Positions 19,157 through 28,714 are shown, numbered from the stretch's first letter. The stretch: DNA of 64,000 nucleotides from Nemesobacter sp965204665 (GCA_965204665.1 OZ242002.1:558001-622000), one strand, 5' to 3'. The notes: generated from the letters alone by a model not told the origin. Numbers and translations: made by a program.

Positions 19157-20296
19157 TTATACGGTTGCGAGTATCTCGGAAACTTTTGAAACTCCGGCTC
19201 CTCTCCTGAAATCGTGTCCGTGCGAATCCAGAACGGATTCGAGCGCCGAAACAAACGCAACCATATCGTTTCCGTCGACATCGCCTATATGGGAGACCCT
19301 GAATATCCTGCCTTTGGCATGGTCCTGTCCGCCGGCCACCGTCATCTGGTATCTGCTCTGAAGTTCGGAGATGATTTTCCCCGCTCCTATCTGCTCGGGA
19401 GCGATACCGACTGTAAGAGCGGGACTCGCCTCGTCGGTGGTGAAAAGTTTTATGTCGACGGCGCGCAGAGCTTCGCGCACGGCGAGAGAGAGAATCTCCC
19501 GTCTTCTGTAAACATTTTCCATCCCCTCCTCCAAAAAGCCTTCTATTACTTTGCCGAGACCTATTATCATCGTAACTGCTGGAGTCCAGGGCGTGGTGTT
19601 TTTCCTTGCGCTTTTGAGACAGTCGACAAAATTAAGATAGAATTTCGGAAGATCGGATCTTTTTTCAAATTCCCAAGCCTTTTCGCTCATGGCCGCGAAA
19701 GACAGCCCGGGAGGAAGCATAAAAGCCTTCTGTGAACCGCCTACCAGCACATCGATTCCAAGTTCATCGAACGGAAGAGGAAAAACTCCGACTGCAGTGA
19801 TCCCATCAACTATAAGCAGTACATCGTCCCTCTTCGATGTGACGGCCGCAACCTTGTCGGTGGGATGCTTCACTCCTGTCGAGGTTTCACTCGCCTGCAT
19901 CAGCACCGCTCTTACAGAAGGATCCGAGTCAAGCTTCCGCTCTATTGTCTCAGGCGATACGGCCGACCCCCATTCGACCATCATCTCATCAACCTCAAGC
20001 CCGTAAGCTCTTGCGATCTTTCCCCATCTCTCCCCGAATTTTCCACCGTTCACGACAATCACCCTGTCGCCCGCGCAGAGAGTGTTGACGACGGCTCCTT
20101 CCATGGCGCCGGTTCCCGAGGCCGCAAGTATGAAAACCTCCTGCTCCGTTTGAAAAATCCGTTTAAGCCCGTCCCTAGCACGCTCGAATACGGATTCAAA
20201 CTCTTTTGTTCTGTGATGAATGAGAGGCTTTGCCATCTCAATCATTATTTCACTTGAAACCGCGACCGGACCCGGAGTCAGCAGTAATCTCTTCAT
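19157..20296 (-). CDS. class V aminotransferase (serine-pyruvate / alanine-glyoxylate type)
   Basis: 379 residues. The start motif TPGPVAVSSE, substrate loop HHRTKEF and ASGTGAMEGAVVN match the alanine-glyoxylate/serine-pyruvate transaminase family. The PLP lysine is K190 in GGSQKAFMLPPGLSF. In bacteria such proteins often serve serine or glycine metabolism, and some replace SerC. No serA is adjacent here, so the physiological substrate is open. The family call is firm. Confidence 0.88.
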   Translation of the reverse strand: MKRLLLTPGPVAVSSEIMIEMAKPLIHHRTKEFESVFERARDGLKRIFQTEQEVFILAASGTGAMEGAVVNTLCAGDRVIVVNGGKFGERWGKIARAYGLEVDEMMVEWGSAVSPETIERKLDSDPSVRAVLMQASETSTGVKHPTDKVAAVTSKRDDVLLIVDGITAVGVFPLPFDELGIDVLVGGSQKAFMLPPGLSFAAMSEKAWEFEKRSDLPKFYLNFVDCLKSARKNTTPWTPAVTMIIGLGKVIEGFLEEGMENVYRRREILSLAVREALRAVDIKLFTTDEASPALTVGIAPEQIGAGKIISELQSRYQMTVAGGQDHAKGRIFRVSHIGDVDGNDMVAFVSALESVLDSHGHDFRRGAGVSKVSEILATV

Positions 20297-20440
20297 TTCA
20301 ACTTTTCTCCCGTGGATTTGAGAAATTTAATAAAGAACGGCTAATCTACCTTATCATTGAAACCATTTCAACCGGTACTGCTTGCATTAAGTTGAAGTTT
20401 TCATAGTATTAAACCGAAAAGATCAAGGAGGGGGCGGACA

Positions 20441-21545
20441 ATGAAAGAAGAGTTGCGAAATCTGGCGGAAGAGCTGAAAACCAGAATCTACAAGACAGGA
20501 GACTGTCTTTGACTTGGTTTCAAAGATAAAAAGACTCGAAGAACTTGAAAAAATCGCCGCGGCGCCCGATTTCTGGGACAATTCCGAACTCGCGCGCGAT
20601 ACGCTTCAGGAACAATCCGAGATCAGGGACCGCGTTTCCGGATTTGAAAAACTCCGTTCGGATTTAGAAGACGCTTCTTGTCTTCTCGAGTTGGCTCTGA
20701 GCGAGGGAGACTCCGATTCCGCCTCAGAAGCCGAACAGATGCTTTTATCCCTCGAGAACAGGGTTTCGGCGCTGGAATTCGAACGTATTCTCGGCGGCGC
20801 GGACGACGGAAGAAACGCCATTGTTTCGGTAAATGCGGGAGCGGGGGGAACAGAGGCCCAGGACTGGGCGCAGATGCTTCTGCGAATGTATCTTCGGTAC
20901 GCGGAACGCAAGGGGTTCTCCGTCGAGGAACTGGAATACCAGGACGGAGAGGATGCAGGTATGAAAAGCGCCACCATCGTCGTGCGCGGAAAGTACGCCT
21001 TCGGTTATCTCAAAGCGGAAACCGGGGTCCACAGGTTGGTGAGAATATCCCCTTTTGATTCAAACAAAAGAAGGCACACGTCATTCGCTTCCGTTTTTGT
21101 TTCTCCGGAAATTGACGACTCCATAGAGATAAACATAGAGGAAAAGGACCTCCGCATCGACACATACAGGGCAAGCGGCAAGGGAGGTCAGCATGTGAAC
21201 AAAACGGATTCCGCGGTGCGTATAACCCACATACCTACCGGAATCGCGGTCAGTTGCCAGAACGAACGCTCGCAGCGTCAAAATAAAGAAAACGCTTTCA
21301 AAATACTGAGGGCCAGACTCTACGAACTTCACAGAATGGAAGAAAAGGCGAAAGAGGATGAACTTAATTCCTCGAAAAAAGACATAGGTTGGGGAAGTCA
21401 GATAAGATCGTATGTTCTGCATCCCTACAGGATGGTAAAGGATCACCGCACCGACCTTGAGTCATCGGGAGTCGACTCGGTGCTTGACGGAGAAATAGAA
21501 AATTTCATAGAATCATTCCTTACGCAAAGCGCGGAAGCGCAGTGA
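20441..21545 (+). CDS. prfB: peptide chain release factor 2, made by programmed +1 frameshift
   Basis: The gene begins at ATG 20441 after GGAGGGGG. It runs 23 codons to CTT TGA C, where a +1 shift joins it to the long frame ending at 21545 (about 367 residues in all). The second frame holds the RF2 stop-codon-reading tripeptide SPF (ISPFDSNKRR) and the peptidyl-tRNA hydrolysis loop SGKGGQHVN. RF2 terminates at UGA and UAA. Annotating only the second frame from TTG 20514 would lose the true N-terminus. Confidence 0.95.
20496..20513 (+). promoter_or_regulatory. programmed +1 frameshift site of prfB
   Basis: CTTTGAC at 20507-20513 is the canonical slippery sequence: CUU in the P site and a weak UGAC stop context. 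AGGAGA just upstream (about 20496-20502) acts as the internal Shine-Dalgarno-like stimulator. When RF2 is scarce the ribosome shifts and makes more RF2. This autoregulation is well known for E. coli prfB. Confidence 0.92.
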
Positions 21546-21564
21546 AAGACAAGGAGAAGACCTT

Positions 21565-22431
21565 TTGAAATTCGGCATAACCGGGAAAAAGAACAGCGAA
21601 AAAGTCTACGAAGTAACGAAAGAACTATGCCGGTGGTTTTCCGGGAGAGGAATAGAATTTTTCGTCGAGCAGGAACTCGGAGATGCCGTAGGCGCGGAGA
21701 ATCTGCTCACCGAGAATAAGCTTGCGGCGACTGTGGACGTGATGGTGGTATTCGGCGGCGACGGATCATTTATATGGTTTTCCCGGCTGGTGCAGGAACA
21801 CGATGTCTCCATACTCGGTTGCAATCTCGGGAGTCTGGGGTTTCTTACCGAATTCACCATAGAAGAGATTTTTCCCATGATGGAGAAAATTCTCGAGGGA
21901 GACTATGAGACTGAAAAAAGGGATATGCTGTCGGGAGAACTGGTCAGAAAAAACGGAGCCCGCGAGGAATTTACCGTTCTGAACGATGTCGTAATAAACA
22001 ACGGCCCGATTTCCAAGGTGGTGGACCTTTCCATATACATAGACAAGCACTATGTGACCACCTTCAAAGCCGATGGAATAATCTTCGCCACCCCCACGGG
22101 TTCAACCGCCTACTCGCTTTCAGCCGGCGGACCCATAGTCTACCCCTCTTTACCCGTGACAACCATCACTCCCATATGTCCTCACATTCTTACAAACCGA
22201 CCTATAGTCGTTCCCGCCACGAAAAAGATAATGACCAGAGTGCTCACCGATACGGAAAACACTTACCTTACCCTTGACGGCCAGGTGGGAATGCCCCTTC
22301 ACCGGGATGACGAAATAGTCCTCGAGAACAAGGGAAAATCCGTGAGTATCATAAAATCCCCATTTCGGGATTACTTCAGCATTCTGAAAACAAAACTCAT
22401 GTGGAGCGGAAGATATGACAATTCCGAATGA
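21565..22431 (+). CDS. nadK: NAD kinase
   Basis: 288 residues. The start is TTG 21565 with AAGGAG 9-10 nt upstream. VFGGDGSFIWF carries the GGDGS NAD-kinase motif, NDVVIN the second conserved segment, and TPTGSTAYSLSAGGPIV the third. It phosphorylates NAD to NADP. It follows prfB by 19 nt and overlaps the next gene by 17 nt, so the three probably form one operon. Confidence 0.95.
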   Translation: MKFGITGKKNSEKVYEVTKELCRWFSGRGIEFFVEQELGDAVGAENLLTENKLAATVDVMVVFGGDGSFIWFSRLVQEHDVSILGCNLGSLGFLTEFTIEEIFPMMEKILEGDYETEKRDMLSGELVRKNGAREEFTVLNDVVINNGPISKVVDLSIYIDKHYVTTFKADGIIFATPTGSTAYSLSAGGPIVYPSLPVTTITPICPHILTNRPIVVPATKKIMTRVLTDTENTYLTLDGQVGMPLHRDDEIVLENKGKSVSIIKSPFRDYFSILKTKLMWSGRYDNSE

Positions 22432-22783
22432 AGAAAAAGTTGTGCACGACTGGATAATAAAACAGATCGAGAAAAAATACCTTTCTCTTTACAAGGACAT
22501 AAAAACAAACCCGATGAATGAGCAGTCCTCGGAATTCGAGGGCTTTTTCCCGGACGTGATTCTGGGTTCGTACGGTCAGGTGGTGCAGATAATCGAGGTT
22601 GAGACCGAGTCCACCATAACGGAAGAGAGAGCGGATTACTGGAAGGAACTGTGCGAACTTCCCGTGCAGTTCCTACTGTTGGTTCCCGTGAAGACAAAAA
22701 CCCGCACCGCCGACATCTGCTGGAAACACGGGCTTGCGGGCAGAATGAACATAGGAACTTTTGAACTTGCCGTCAAGACCTAG
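22415..22783 (+). CDS. small protein of unknown function, possibly nuclease-fold
   Basis: 122 residues, ATG 22415 inside the end of nadK. The central stretch FFPDVILGS...VVQIIEVETESTI has the spacing of a PD-(D/E)XK core: PD, a beta strand, then E-x-E. A fitting lysine is not obvious, so this is only suggestive. The end overlaps the convergent fmt gene by 11 nt. No signal peptide or membrane helix. Confidence 0.65.
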   Translation: MTIPNEEKVVHDWIIKQIEKKYLSLYKDIKTNPMNEQSSEFEGFFPDVILGSYGQVVQIIEVETESTITEERADYWKELCELPVQFLLLVPVKTKTRTADICWKHGLAGRMNIGTFELAVKT

Positions 22784-23717
22784 AGCAACGCCCCATTATC
22801 TGTCCCGAGCGAAGAGTTCTTCTTCCACGCACAAACTCCGCCGCTTCCATTTTTCTGCCGCCCTCCGCCTGCAACGACAATATGCGCAGAACCCCTTTCC
22901 CCGTCGCGACATCGATGCCGTGACCGCCTGAAGACAGTATTTCTCCCGGCAGCCCTTCTCCCGAAACGACGACCGCGCGGAAAATCTTGATGGTTTTTCC
23001 CTCAAGCGCAGTATGAGCGGACGGCCACGGGTTCATGCCTCTTACCAGGTCCTTTATCTGCCGGGCAGAACGACGCCAATTGATTTCACCGTCTTTTTTT
23101 AGAAGAGCCGGCGCGTAAGACGCCGCTTTTTCGTCCTGTTTTACAGGTGTTATCTCCTTTTTTTCGATACGTTCAATAGTCTGAAGAAGAAGTCGAGATC
23201 CTTCGACCGAAAGCCTCCGGAGAAGTTCTCCCGCCGTTTCATCCTCTCCTATGGAAATCTTTTTCCGGCAAAGTATATCTCCCGTATCCATTCCCTCATC
23301 CATCAGCATTGTCGTAACTCCGGTTTCCCTCTCACCCGCGACTATAGCCCTGTTCACTGGCGCGGCACCCCTGTAGCGCGGGAGAAGAGACGCGTGAACA
23401 TTTACGCACCCGAGTCGAGGTATTTTCAAAACCGCGGAGGGGAATATGCACCCGTAGGCCACAACGACTATCATATCAGGGGCGATCCGGTCTCTCAGGG
23501 TCTCGTGAAACCCCGGTTCCTCAAGATTTTCCGGCTGAAAAACCGGCACTCCCAGCCGCATGGCGACCTCTTTTGTGTCCGTACGCACCGGAACCCTGCT
23601 CCTTCCCCCGGGTCTGTCCGGTCTTGAGAGAAGCCCGACCACCTCATGGGGGCAGTTGCAGAGCGCCTCAAGCGAAGGTACTGCGAATTCCGGTGTCCCA
23701 GCGAAAAGTATTCTCAT
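22773..23717 (-). CDS. fmt: methionyl-tRNA formyltransferase
   Basis: 314 residues from ATG 23717 (MRILFAGTPEFAVPSLEAL), which is the family N-terminus; the open frame extends upstream to 23786 without support. The formyl-transfer motif is NVHASLLPRYRGAAPVN near residue 107, followed by TGVTTMLMDEGMDTGD. A C-terminal OB-like domain follows. It formylates initiator Met-tRNA. No def gene is adjacent. Confidence 0.95.
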   Translation of the reverse strand: MRILFAGTPEFAVPSLEALCNCPHEVVGLLSRPDRPGGRSRVPVRTDTKEVAMRLGVPVFQPENLEEPGFHETLRDRIAPDMIVVVAYGCIFPSAVLKIPRLGCVNVHASLLPRYRGAAPVNRAIVAGERETGVTTMLMDEGMDTGDILCRKKISIGEDETAGELLRRLSVEGSRLLLQTIERIEKKEITPVKQDEKAASYAPALLKKDGEINWRRSARQIKDLVRGMNPWPSAHTALEGKTIKIFRAVVVSGEGLPGEILSSGGHGIDVATGKGVLRILSLQAEGGRKMEAAEFVRGRRTLRSGQIMGRCSRS

Positions 23718-23941
23718 TGTCTGCGTATTCTCGGATGAGAGCATAAATCCGCATTTAATAATAAAGCCCGCAGTCCCAAAGATCAAAAACGGCCGAGATT
23801 AAGCGTGGCGCGTATCATGCGTATTTTTTAAGCGCGGACCTGAGAATCCGCATAAACATCAGAACATGAAATCTTGATAAAGTTAATTTTTATAAATTAT
23901 TTCAGTTGATTAAAAGGATATTGGCAGTTTTTCAACTTTCC

Positions 23942-23957
23942 TGGCCTCTTAATTGCA
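23942..23957 (+). promoter_or_regulatory. candidate sigma-54 promoter for amt
   Basis: TGGCCTCTTAATTGCA matches the -24/-12 pattern TGGC-N7-TTGCA, with the invariant GG and GC separated by exactly 10 bp. Transcription would begin near 23968, giving a leader of about 40 nt before ATG 24009. Sigma-54 control of ammonium transporters is common. Confidence 0.55.
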
Positions 23958-24008
23958 AGTATAGAACGCATATACGGCAGAAATTGTCCGAACATGGAGG
24001 AGTTGGTC

Positions 24009-25370
24009 ATGAACATTACAGATTTTCTGAAGAGAACTTCCGTTCTCGGCCGCATGCTGTTTCTGGCGGTTTTCGCTTCTGTGGTTTTAGGAGGTTATCA
24101 GGTTTATGCTGAGCAGGAGGTCGTAAGCGCGGGGGTGGCGCATTCCACCTTCGTTGCCAACAACGTGTGGATGCTGCTGGCGACTTTCCTTGTATTTATA
24201 ATGCATCTTGGCTTCGCCAGCCTTGAAAGCGGACTCACCAGATCGAAAAACACGATAAACATACTGTTTAAAAACACGTTTATCATCGCAGTCGGTATTG
24301 TAACCTACGCTCTAATGGGATTTAACCTTATGTATCCGGGTGATTTTTCCCTCGGAGGTATTTTCGGGTTCGCCGGTTTCGGTCTTTCCGCTCCGCAAGG
24401 AGCTGATGGACTTATCAACTACGCGGACGGCGGTTATACTTATCACACGGACTTCATATTCCAGGCGATGTTCGCGGCGACAGCGGCAACCATAGTCTCG
24501 GGTGCCGTGGCGGAACGGGTGAAAATTTCAAGTTTTCTTATTTTCGCCACAATACTGGTCGCGGTCATATACCCCGTAGCGGGGTCGTGGAAATGGGGAG
24601 GCGGCTGGCTTGATCAGATGGGTTTTCATGACTTCGCAGGGTCCACGCTCGTTCACAGCGTCGGCGGATGGGCAGGACTTGTAGGAGCATATCTTCTGGG
24701 TCCGCGTCTGGGCAAGTATCTCTCCTCGGGAGCAATCAGACCGATTCCCGGCCACTCTCTTCCACTGCTGGCCATCGGTGTATTTTTGCTGTGGTTCGGA
24801 TGGTTCGGCTTTAACGGCGGCTCGGTGCTGAGCGCAGACCCGGAACTGATCTCGCTTGTAATAGTAACCACATCGCTTGCGGCGGCGGCAGGCACCTTAG
24901 GCGCGATTTTCACATCGTGGGGCATGTATAAATATCCTGATGTTACAATGGCGCTCAACGGCGTCCTTGCGGGACTTGTGGGAATTACTGCAGGCGCTGA
25001 TGTTGTAAGCCCCGCGGAAGCCGTGCTGATAGGACTTGCAGCCGGCGTGATAGTCGTTCTGGCTATAAGTTTTCTCGACAGGATAAAAATAGACGACCCC
25101 GTCGGCGCCATTCCGGTTCACCTTGTCTGCGGTATCTGGGGAACGCTCGCGGTAGGTATTTTAGGAGGTCCGGATTTCAGCATACTCACGCAGTTTATCG
25201 GTATTGCGGCTTACGGAGTTTTCACGGTCGTCTGCAGTTTTATCGTCTTCTACGCTCTTAAGATTACGATCGGAATACGGGTGGACGAGGACGATGAGAT
25301 AAAAGGGCTTGATATAAGGGAGCATGGAATGGAAGCATATCCGGATTTCCAAGCCATCTCCGAAGCGTAG
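24009..25370 (+). CDS. amt: ammonium transporter (Amt/MEP/Rh family)
   Basis: 453 residues from ATG 24009, which has GGAGGAG 6 nt upstream. The in-frame ATG at 23994 would place that RBS inside the gene. A cleavable N-terminal signal segment ending near VYA is followed by eleven predicted helices. DFAGSTLVHSVGGWAGL contains the first pore histidine and signature; LWFGWFGFNGGS and a later HLVCGIWG with the second histidine complete the family pattern. No glnK/glnB neighbour is present. A porin gene follows 54 nt downstream. Confidence 0.95.
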   Translation: MNITDFLKRTSVLGRMLFLAVFASVVLGGYQVYAEQEVVSAGVAHSTFVANNVWMLLATFLVFIMHLGFASLESGLTRSKNTINILFKNTFIIAVGIVTYALMGFNLMYPGDFSLGGIFGFAGFGLSAPQGADGLINYADGGYTYHTDFIFQAMFAATAATIVSGAVAERVKISSFLIFATILVAVIYPVAGSWKWGGGWLDQMGFHDFAGSTLVHSVGGWAGLVGAYLLGPRLGKYLSSGAIRPIPGHSLPLLAIGVFLLWFGWFGFNGGSVLSADPELISLVIVTTSLAAAAGTLGAIFTSWGMYKYPDVTMALNGVLAGLVGITAGADVVSPAEAVLIGLAAGVIVVLAISFLDRIKIDDPVGAIPVHLVCGIWGTLAVGILGGPDFSILTQFIGIAAYGVFTVVCSFIVFYALKITIGIRVDEDDEIKGLDIREHGMEAYPDFQAISEA

Positions 25371-25424
25371 TATTCTTATATGCAGAAAGAGAATTGATTC
25401 CATACAGTTTAAGGAGGAAAAGAA

Positions 25425-26531
25425 ATGAGGAATATAATCTCTAAGTTTTTATTGATGACGGTAGCGGCGGTACTGTTACTGGGAACTCAGATAGGCGTCC
25501 CCAGAGCAGCCGCCCTTGATGTTGGGAATCTTGAGTGGTTGAATCTCGGCATCTCGCTCGACACCACCTATCAGTACGTATCGAACGGAGAAGTCGGAAG
25601 CAGTATCGCTGAGAGGGGTCTCTACCCCGAACATAACGATTTTTCCCTAGACGCTTTCACCCTTACCCTTGAAAAGACGCCCGACGCGGACGGAGGGGCT
25701 ATGGACTATGTCGGTTTCAGAACCGACATTCTTTTCGGTGAGCAGTCTGAGCGTCTCGGATTCGGTTTCAACAGCGACGGTGACGGCGCGGTAAGTCCTT
25801 ATCAGGCATATATAAACGTACTGCTGCCCACGGGAAGAAACGGTATCAACATCTATGCGGGACAGTTCACCACACTTGCAGGATGGGAACTTATCGAGGC
25901 AAGGAACAATACCAACATAACAAGGTCTTTGCTTTTTTATAGAATACCGTTCGCTCACACAGGAGTGCGGGCCACTACCAGCGTGGGAGCGGTTGATTTA
26001 GCCCTGGGCGTAAGTAACGACTGGGATGCGGTTGATGATGTCGACGACGGAAAGACATTCGAGTCCCAGATAGCGCTTAATTTCCCGTATGACTGTTGGC
26101 TCGGGGTCACCGGATATTTCGGTGAAACAGATGACGAGACGAGATCTCTTGTCACCGTCGTGGGCACCGTATCCCCCATTGACAAACTCTCGCTTGTAGG
26201 AGACTTCGAGTACACCTGGCATGAAGCGGGCGGGGACCGATGGGGAGTTGCCGGATACGCCACAATGGCCGTTTCAGATTTCGTGTCCGTATCACTCAGG
26301 GGCGAATATGTGGATGAAACTGAAAGGCTTGACGAAAATGGGATGGACCTTGGACTCAAACTCTACGAGTTCACTTCCACGCTTATACTCAAACCGTTTG
26401 CCGATACTACCAAGGGGAACTTTGAAACCAGGCTGGAGTACAGGTATGACAAGGCTGATGGAGACGACATCTATTTCGCCGGAGAAGACAACCAGCACGG
26501 GTTTGCGGTACAGCTTCTTTACTGGCTTTGA
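25425..26531 (+). CDS. outer-membrane beta-barrel porin (BBP2/OmpL-like)
   Basis: 368 residues with a clear Sec signal peptide ending near PRAAA. The mature protein is rich in alternating strands with aromatic girdles. The segment RNGINIYAGQFTTLAGWELIEARNN resembles the porin-2 (BBP2) family, and the protein ends in LLYWL, with an aromatic near the C-terminus as barrels often have. Strong RBS AAGGAGG. It shares an operon with amt and ends at a strong terminator, suggesting outer-membrane passage for ammonium or another nitrogen source. The substrate is inferred only. Confidence 0.78.
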   Translation: MRNIISKFLLMTVAAVLLLGTQIGVPRAAALDVGNLEWLNLGISLDTTYQYVSNGEVGSSIAERGLYPEHNDFSLDAFTLTLEKTPDADGGAMDYVGFRTDILFGEQSERLGFGFNSDGDGAVSPYQAYINVLLPTGRNGINIYAGQFTTLAGWELIEARNNTNITRSLLFYRIPFAHTGVRATTSVGAVDLALGVSNDWDAVDDVDDGKTFESQIALNFPYDCWLGVTGYFGETDDETRSLVTVVGTVSPIDKLSLVGDFEYTWHEAGGDRWGVAGYATMAVSDFVSVSLRGEYVDETERLDENGMDLGLKLYEFTSTLILKPFADTTKGNFETRLEYRYDKADGDDIYFAGEDNQHGFAVQLLYWL

Positions 26532-26592
26532 CGTATAAGTAAAAGAACACAGAACAAAAACCATCTCTCCCATACCTCTTTTTTCTGTGTTT

Positions 26593-26627
26593 AGCGCTGG
26601 TCCTTTACCGGACCAGCGCTCTTTTTT
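26593..26627 (+). terminator. rho-independent terminator of the amt-porin operon
   Basis: A perfect 11-bp stem, AGCGCTGGTCC / GGACCAGCGCT, with a 6-nt loop, is followed by CTTTTTT. It lies 61 bp after the porin stop. Confidence 0.93.
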
Positions 26628-26645
26628 ACACCTCAAGGTAATCAC

Positions 26646-26675
26646 TTGAAAGAAAATATTCTGTTCAGGTAAAAT
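26646..26675 (+). promoter_or_regulatory. promoter of tRNA-Phe
   Basis: TTGAAA (26646-26651) and TAAAAT (26670-26675) are 18 bp apart and end 18 bp before the tRNA. They directly follow the porin terminator, so the tRNA is transcribed separately. Confidence 0.6.
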
Positions 26676-26693
26676 TAAGTCCCGTTTATTCCC

Positions 26694-26766
<73 letters not shown>

Positions 26767-27170
26767 TATATCCGCCACAACTGTCACTGAAACGCGATGC
26801 CCATTCTGAAAAAATGAGGCAGAAACAATTTGCGCAATAGTATTTACCGCGACCGTTATATAGAAACTCTTCTCATATAAACTCTCCATTGAAGCAATAA
26901 GTTCGGGAAGCGGCAGACTATTCTTACTCCGGGACTTCCACCCTTCCACCTCTCAATAAATCGGTTGATTCACGCCGGACCGAAAGTTGTACCTCGAACC
27001 AGAATCAGTTGAGAAGAAGCCTCCGGCAAAATTTCTCCGGAACATAAATAACTTCGCCCATTCAATTCGTGTTTCTGAACATCAAATAGTACGGGAAATC
27101 GTGTCCGATTCCATGAAAATCAAATCTAGCCGTCATATTGCATCAATACTAACTGAAGCAGCGAAAGTGC
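26767..27170 (+). other. gap without a supportable gene
   Basis: About 400 bp between tRNA-Phe and the promoter region of the RTX lipoprotein. A minus-strand open frame here runs into the antisense of the tRNA, a well-known artefact. A plus-strand frame from 26987 is open for 83 codons but lacks an RBS and any motif. Confidence 0.5.
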
Positions 27171-27197
27171 TTGACTTGATTAGGGGGGGGGTAAAAT
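27171..27197 (+). promoter_or_regulatory. promoter candidate with a nine-G tract in its spacer
   Basis: TTGACT (27171-27176) and TAAAAT (27192-27197) are separated by 15 bp, and the last nine spacer bases are all G (27183-27191). Slippage in the tract would change the spacer: two more G would give the optimal 17 bp. This is the layout of phase-variable promoters such as Neisseria porA. The gene 70 bp downstream encodes a surface-type lipoprotein. Confidence 0.6.
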
Positions 27198-27267
27198 CAA
27201 GAATCCGTATATCATCGAGGTTTATGGTGAAGTCTTGAGGATATATAAATATGAAGGAGGTTTTATC

Positions 27268-28611
27268 ATGAAGTTATGTAATTTTTTAGCGATGCTGTTT
27301 CTGCTCGGCGGAGCGGTTTTCTTTGCGGCTTGTGAAGGGGATACGGGGCCGGCAGGACCGAAAGGAGATAAAGGAGACCCGGGGACACCAGGGGCGAAAG
27401 GGGATAAAGGGAACCCTGGAGCAGCGGGAACTCCGGATGTGCCGCCGGTCGTTGGTGACACCAGATGTGATGTAAGTAATGGTATAAACTTGCCGAGAGG
27501 GCTCAGGGTAGACCTGCATGGGACTGATGATGACGATATCATCTGCGGAAATGCCGACCCTAACACAATTAAAGCCGGAGATGGTGATGATACTGTTTAT
27601 GGTGAAGGAGCCGGGGACAGTATCTACGGTGAGAAAGGCGATGACATGATCTACGGAGGAGGTGCGGGAGACTATCTTCGGGGTGGAGACGGTAATGATA
27701 CTCTCAGGGGTGAAGGTGCGAGAGACTTCATCTACGGTGATGCCGGAAATGATGAACTCCACGGTGGAGATGGGAATGATGTATTTTACATTCAAGACCC
27801 GGGCGACGATATGTTCGACGGCAGTGACGGTAAAGACATTCTAAGTCTTTCCGGTCCTTCGCCCGACATCGGCGGGGCTATCCCGAGCAGCGTGAGAACT
27901 GTAGCTGTTACTTTCGACCTCAGTTCAGGCAAATCCACGCAATTCGGGACTGATACATTTAAGAATATCGAGGATGTCTGGGGTAGTGACAAGAACGACA
28001 AGATTACCGGAGATGACGGGAACAATGTTCTGCTCGGGAGCTATGGTGTAGATACTATAATAGGCGGAGCCGGAGATGATACGATTGACCCGAGTTTTCC
28101 CGGTTCACCCAGCGATACCGGCGCAGGCAGAACGGAAGGCGGAGAAGGCAACGATACTCTTCATGTGTACGGGGGTACTTATGATATTAGAGGAACTGAT
28201 TACATGGAAAACGGCTCAGGTGCCAACGCCACCTCCTTCAGTCTTAAAGATACTCACACCGACATAACCGGATTTGAGAACCTTTCCGCTACCGACTTCA
28301 ACTTCGGTCCCCGTAAATCAGCTGTTACTTTCACGGGAGACGACAACGCGAATATTCTTACCGGTGGAGCAGGGTCTGACACTTTCGTTATCGCTAAAGC
28401 GGACGGCGGTGAGGATATGATTACGGACTTTGCATCTTCACAGAATGATAAAATCCAGTTCAAAGGCTTTGCAGAAGGGTCCAGAACATTAGCCGGCACG
28501 AACGGAAAGATTTCCGTAGGAGGAACTGATGTTGTTAATCTGGGTTCGGCAAACGAGTCCGAAGCAGCGAAAATCCGTACCATGGCGACCCTGCGTGAGT
28601 TTGTAGATTGA
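27268..28611 (+). CDS. lipoprotein with collagen-like and RTX calcium-binding repeats
   Basis: 447 residues from ATG 27268, with AAGGAGG upstream. The signal peptide ends in lipobox FAAC (C22). Residues of about 25-55 form nine collagen-like G-X-Y triplets. From about residue 90 to 190, and again near 245-275, glycine/aspartate nonapeptides such as GGDGNDTLRG match hemolysin-type calcium-binding repeats. The C-terminal block GGAGSDTFVIAKADGGED, then ITDF, resembles the end of RTX proteins exported by type I systems. A lipobox with RTX repeats is unusual. No type I transporter genes are nearby. Likely a calcium-dependent surface protein. Confidence 0.8.
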   Translation: MKLCNFLAMLFLLGGAVFFAACEGDTGPAGPKGDKGDPGTPGAKGDKGNPGAAGTPDVPPVVGDTRCDVSNGINLPRGLRVDLHGTDDDDIICGNADPNTIKAGDGDDTVYGEGAGDSIYGEKGDDMIYGGGAGDYLRGGDGNDTLRGEGARDFIYGDAGNDELHGGDGNDVFYIQDPGDDMFDGSDGKDILSLSGPSPDIGGAIPSSVRTVAVTFDLSSGKSTQFGTDTFKNIEDVWGSDKNDKITGDDGNNVLLGSYGVDTIIGGAGDDTIDPSFPGSPSDTGAGRTEGGEGNDTLHVYGGTYDIRGTDYMENGSGANATSFSLKDTHTDITGFENLSATDFNFGPRKSAVTFTGDDNANILTGGAGSDTFVIAKADGGEDMITDFASSQNDKIQFKGFAEGSRTLAGTNGKISVGGTDVVNLGSANESEAAKIRTMATLREFVD

Positions 28612-28678
28612 ATTCAATCGGCTCCAGTGAATTTATTCCCAAGAAAGGAACGATCCTGATATTCAGCAGATTCTGTAT

Positions 28679-28714
28679 AAAACCCGGGTCTCAAGAGATA
28701 AGGACCCGGGTTTT
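28679..28714 (+). terminator. terminator of the RTX lipoprotein gene
   Basis: The 12-bp perfect stem AAAACCCGGGTC / GACCCGGGTTTT closes a 12-nt loop 67 bp after the stop codon, and the 3' arm ends in TTTT. The A/T ends make it potentially bidirectional. Confidence 0.88.
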
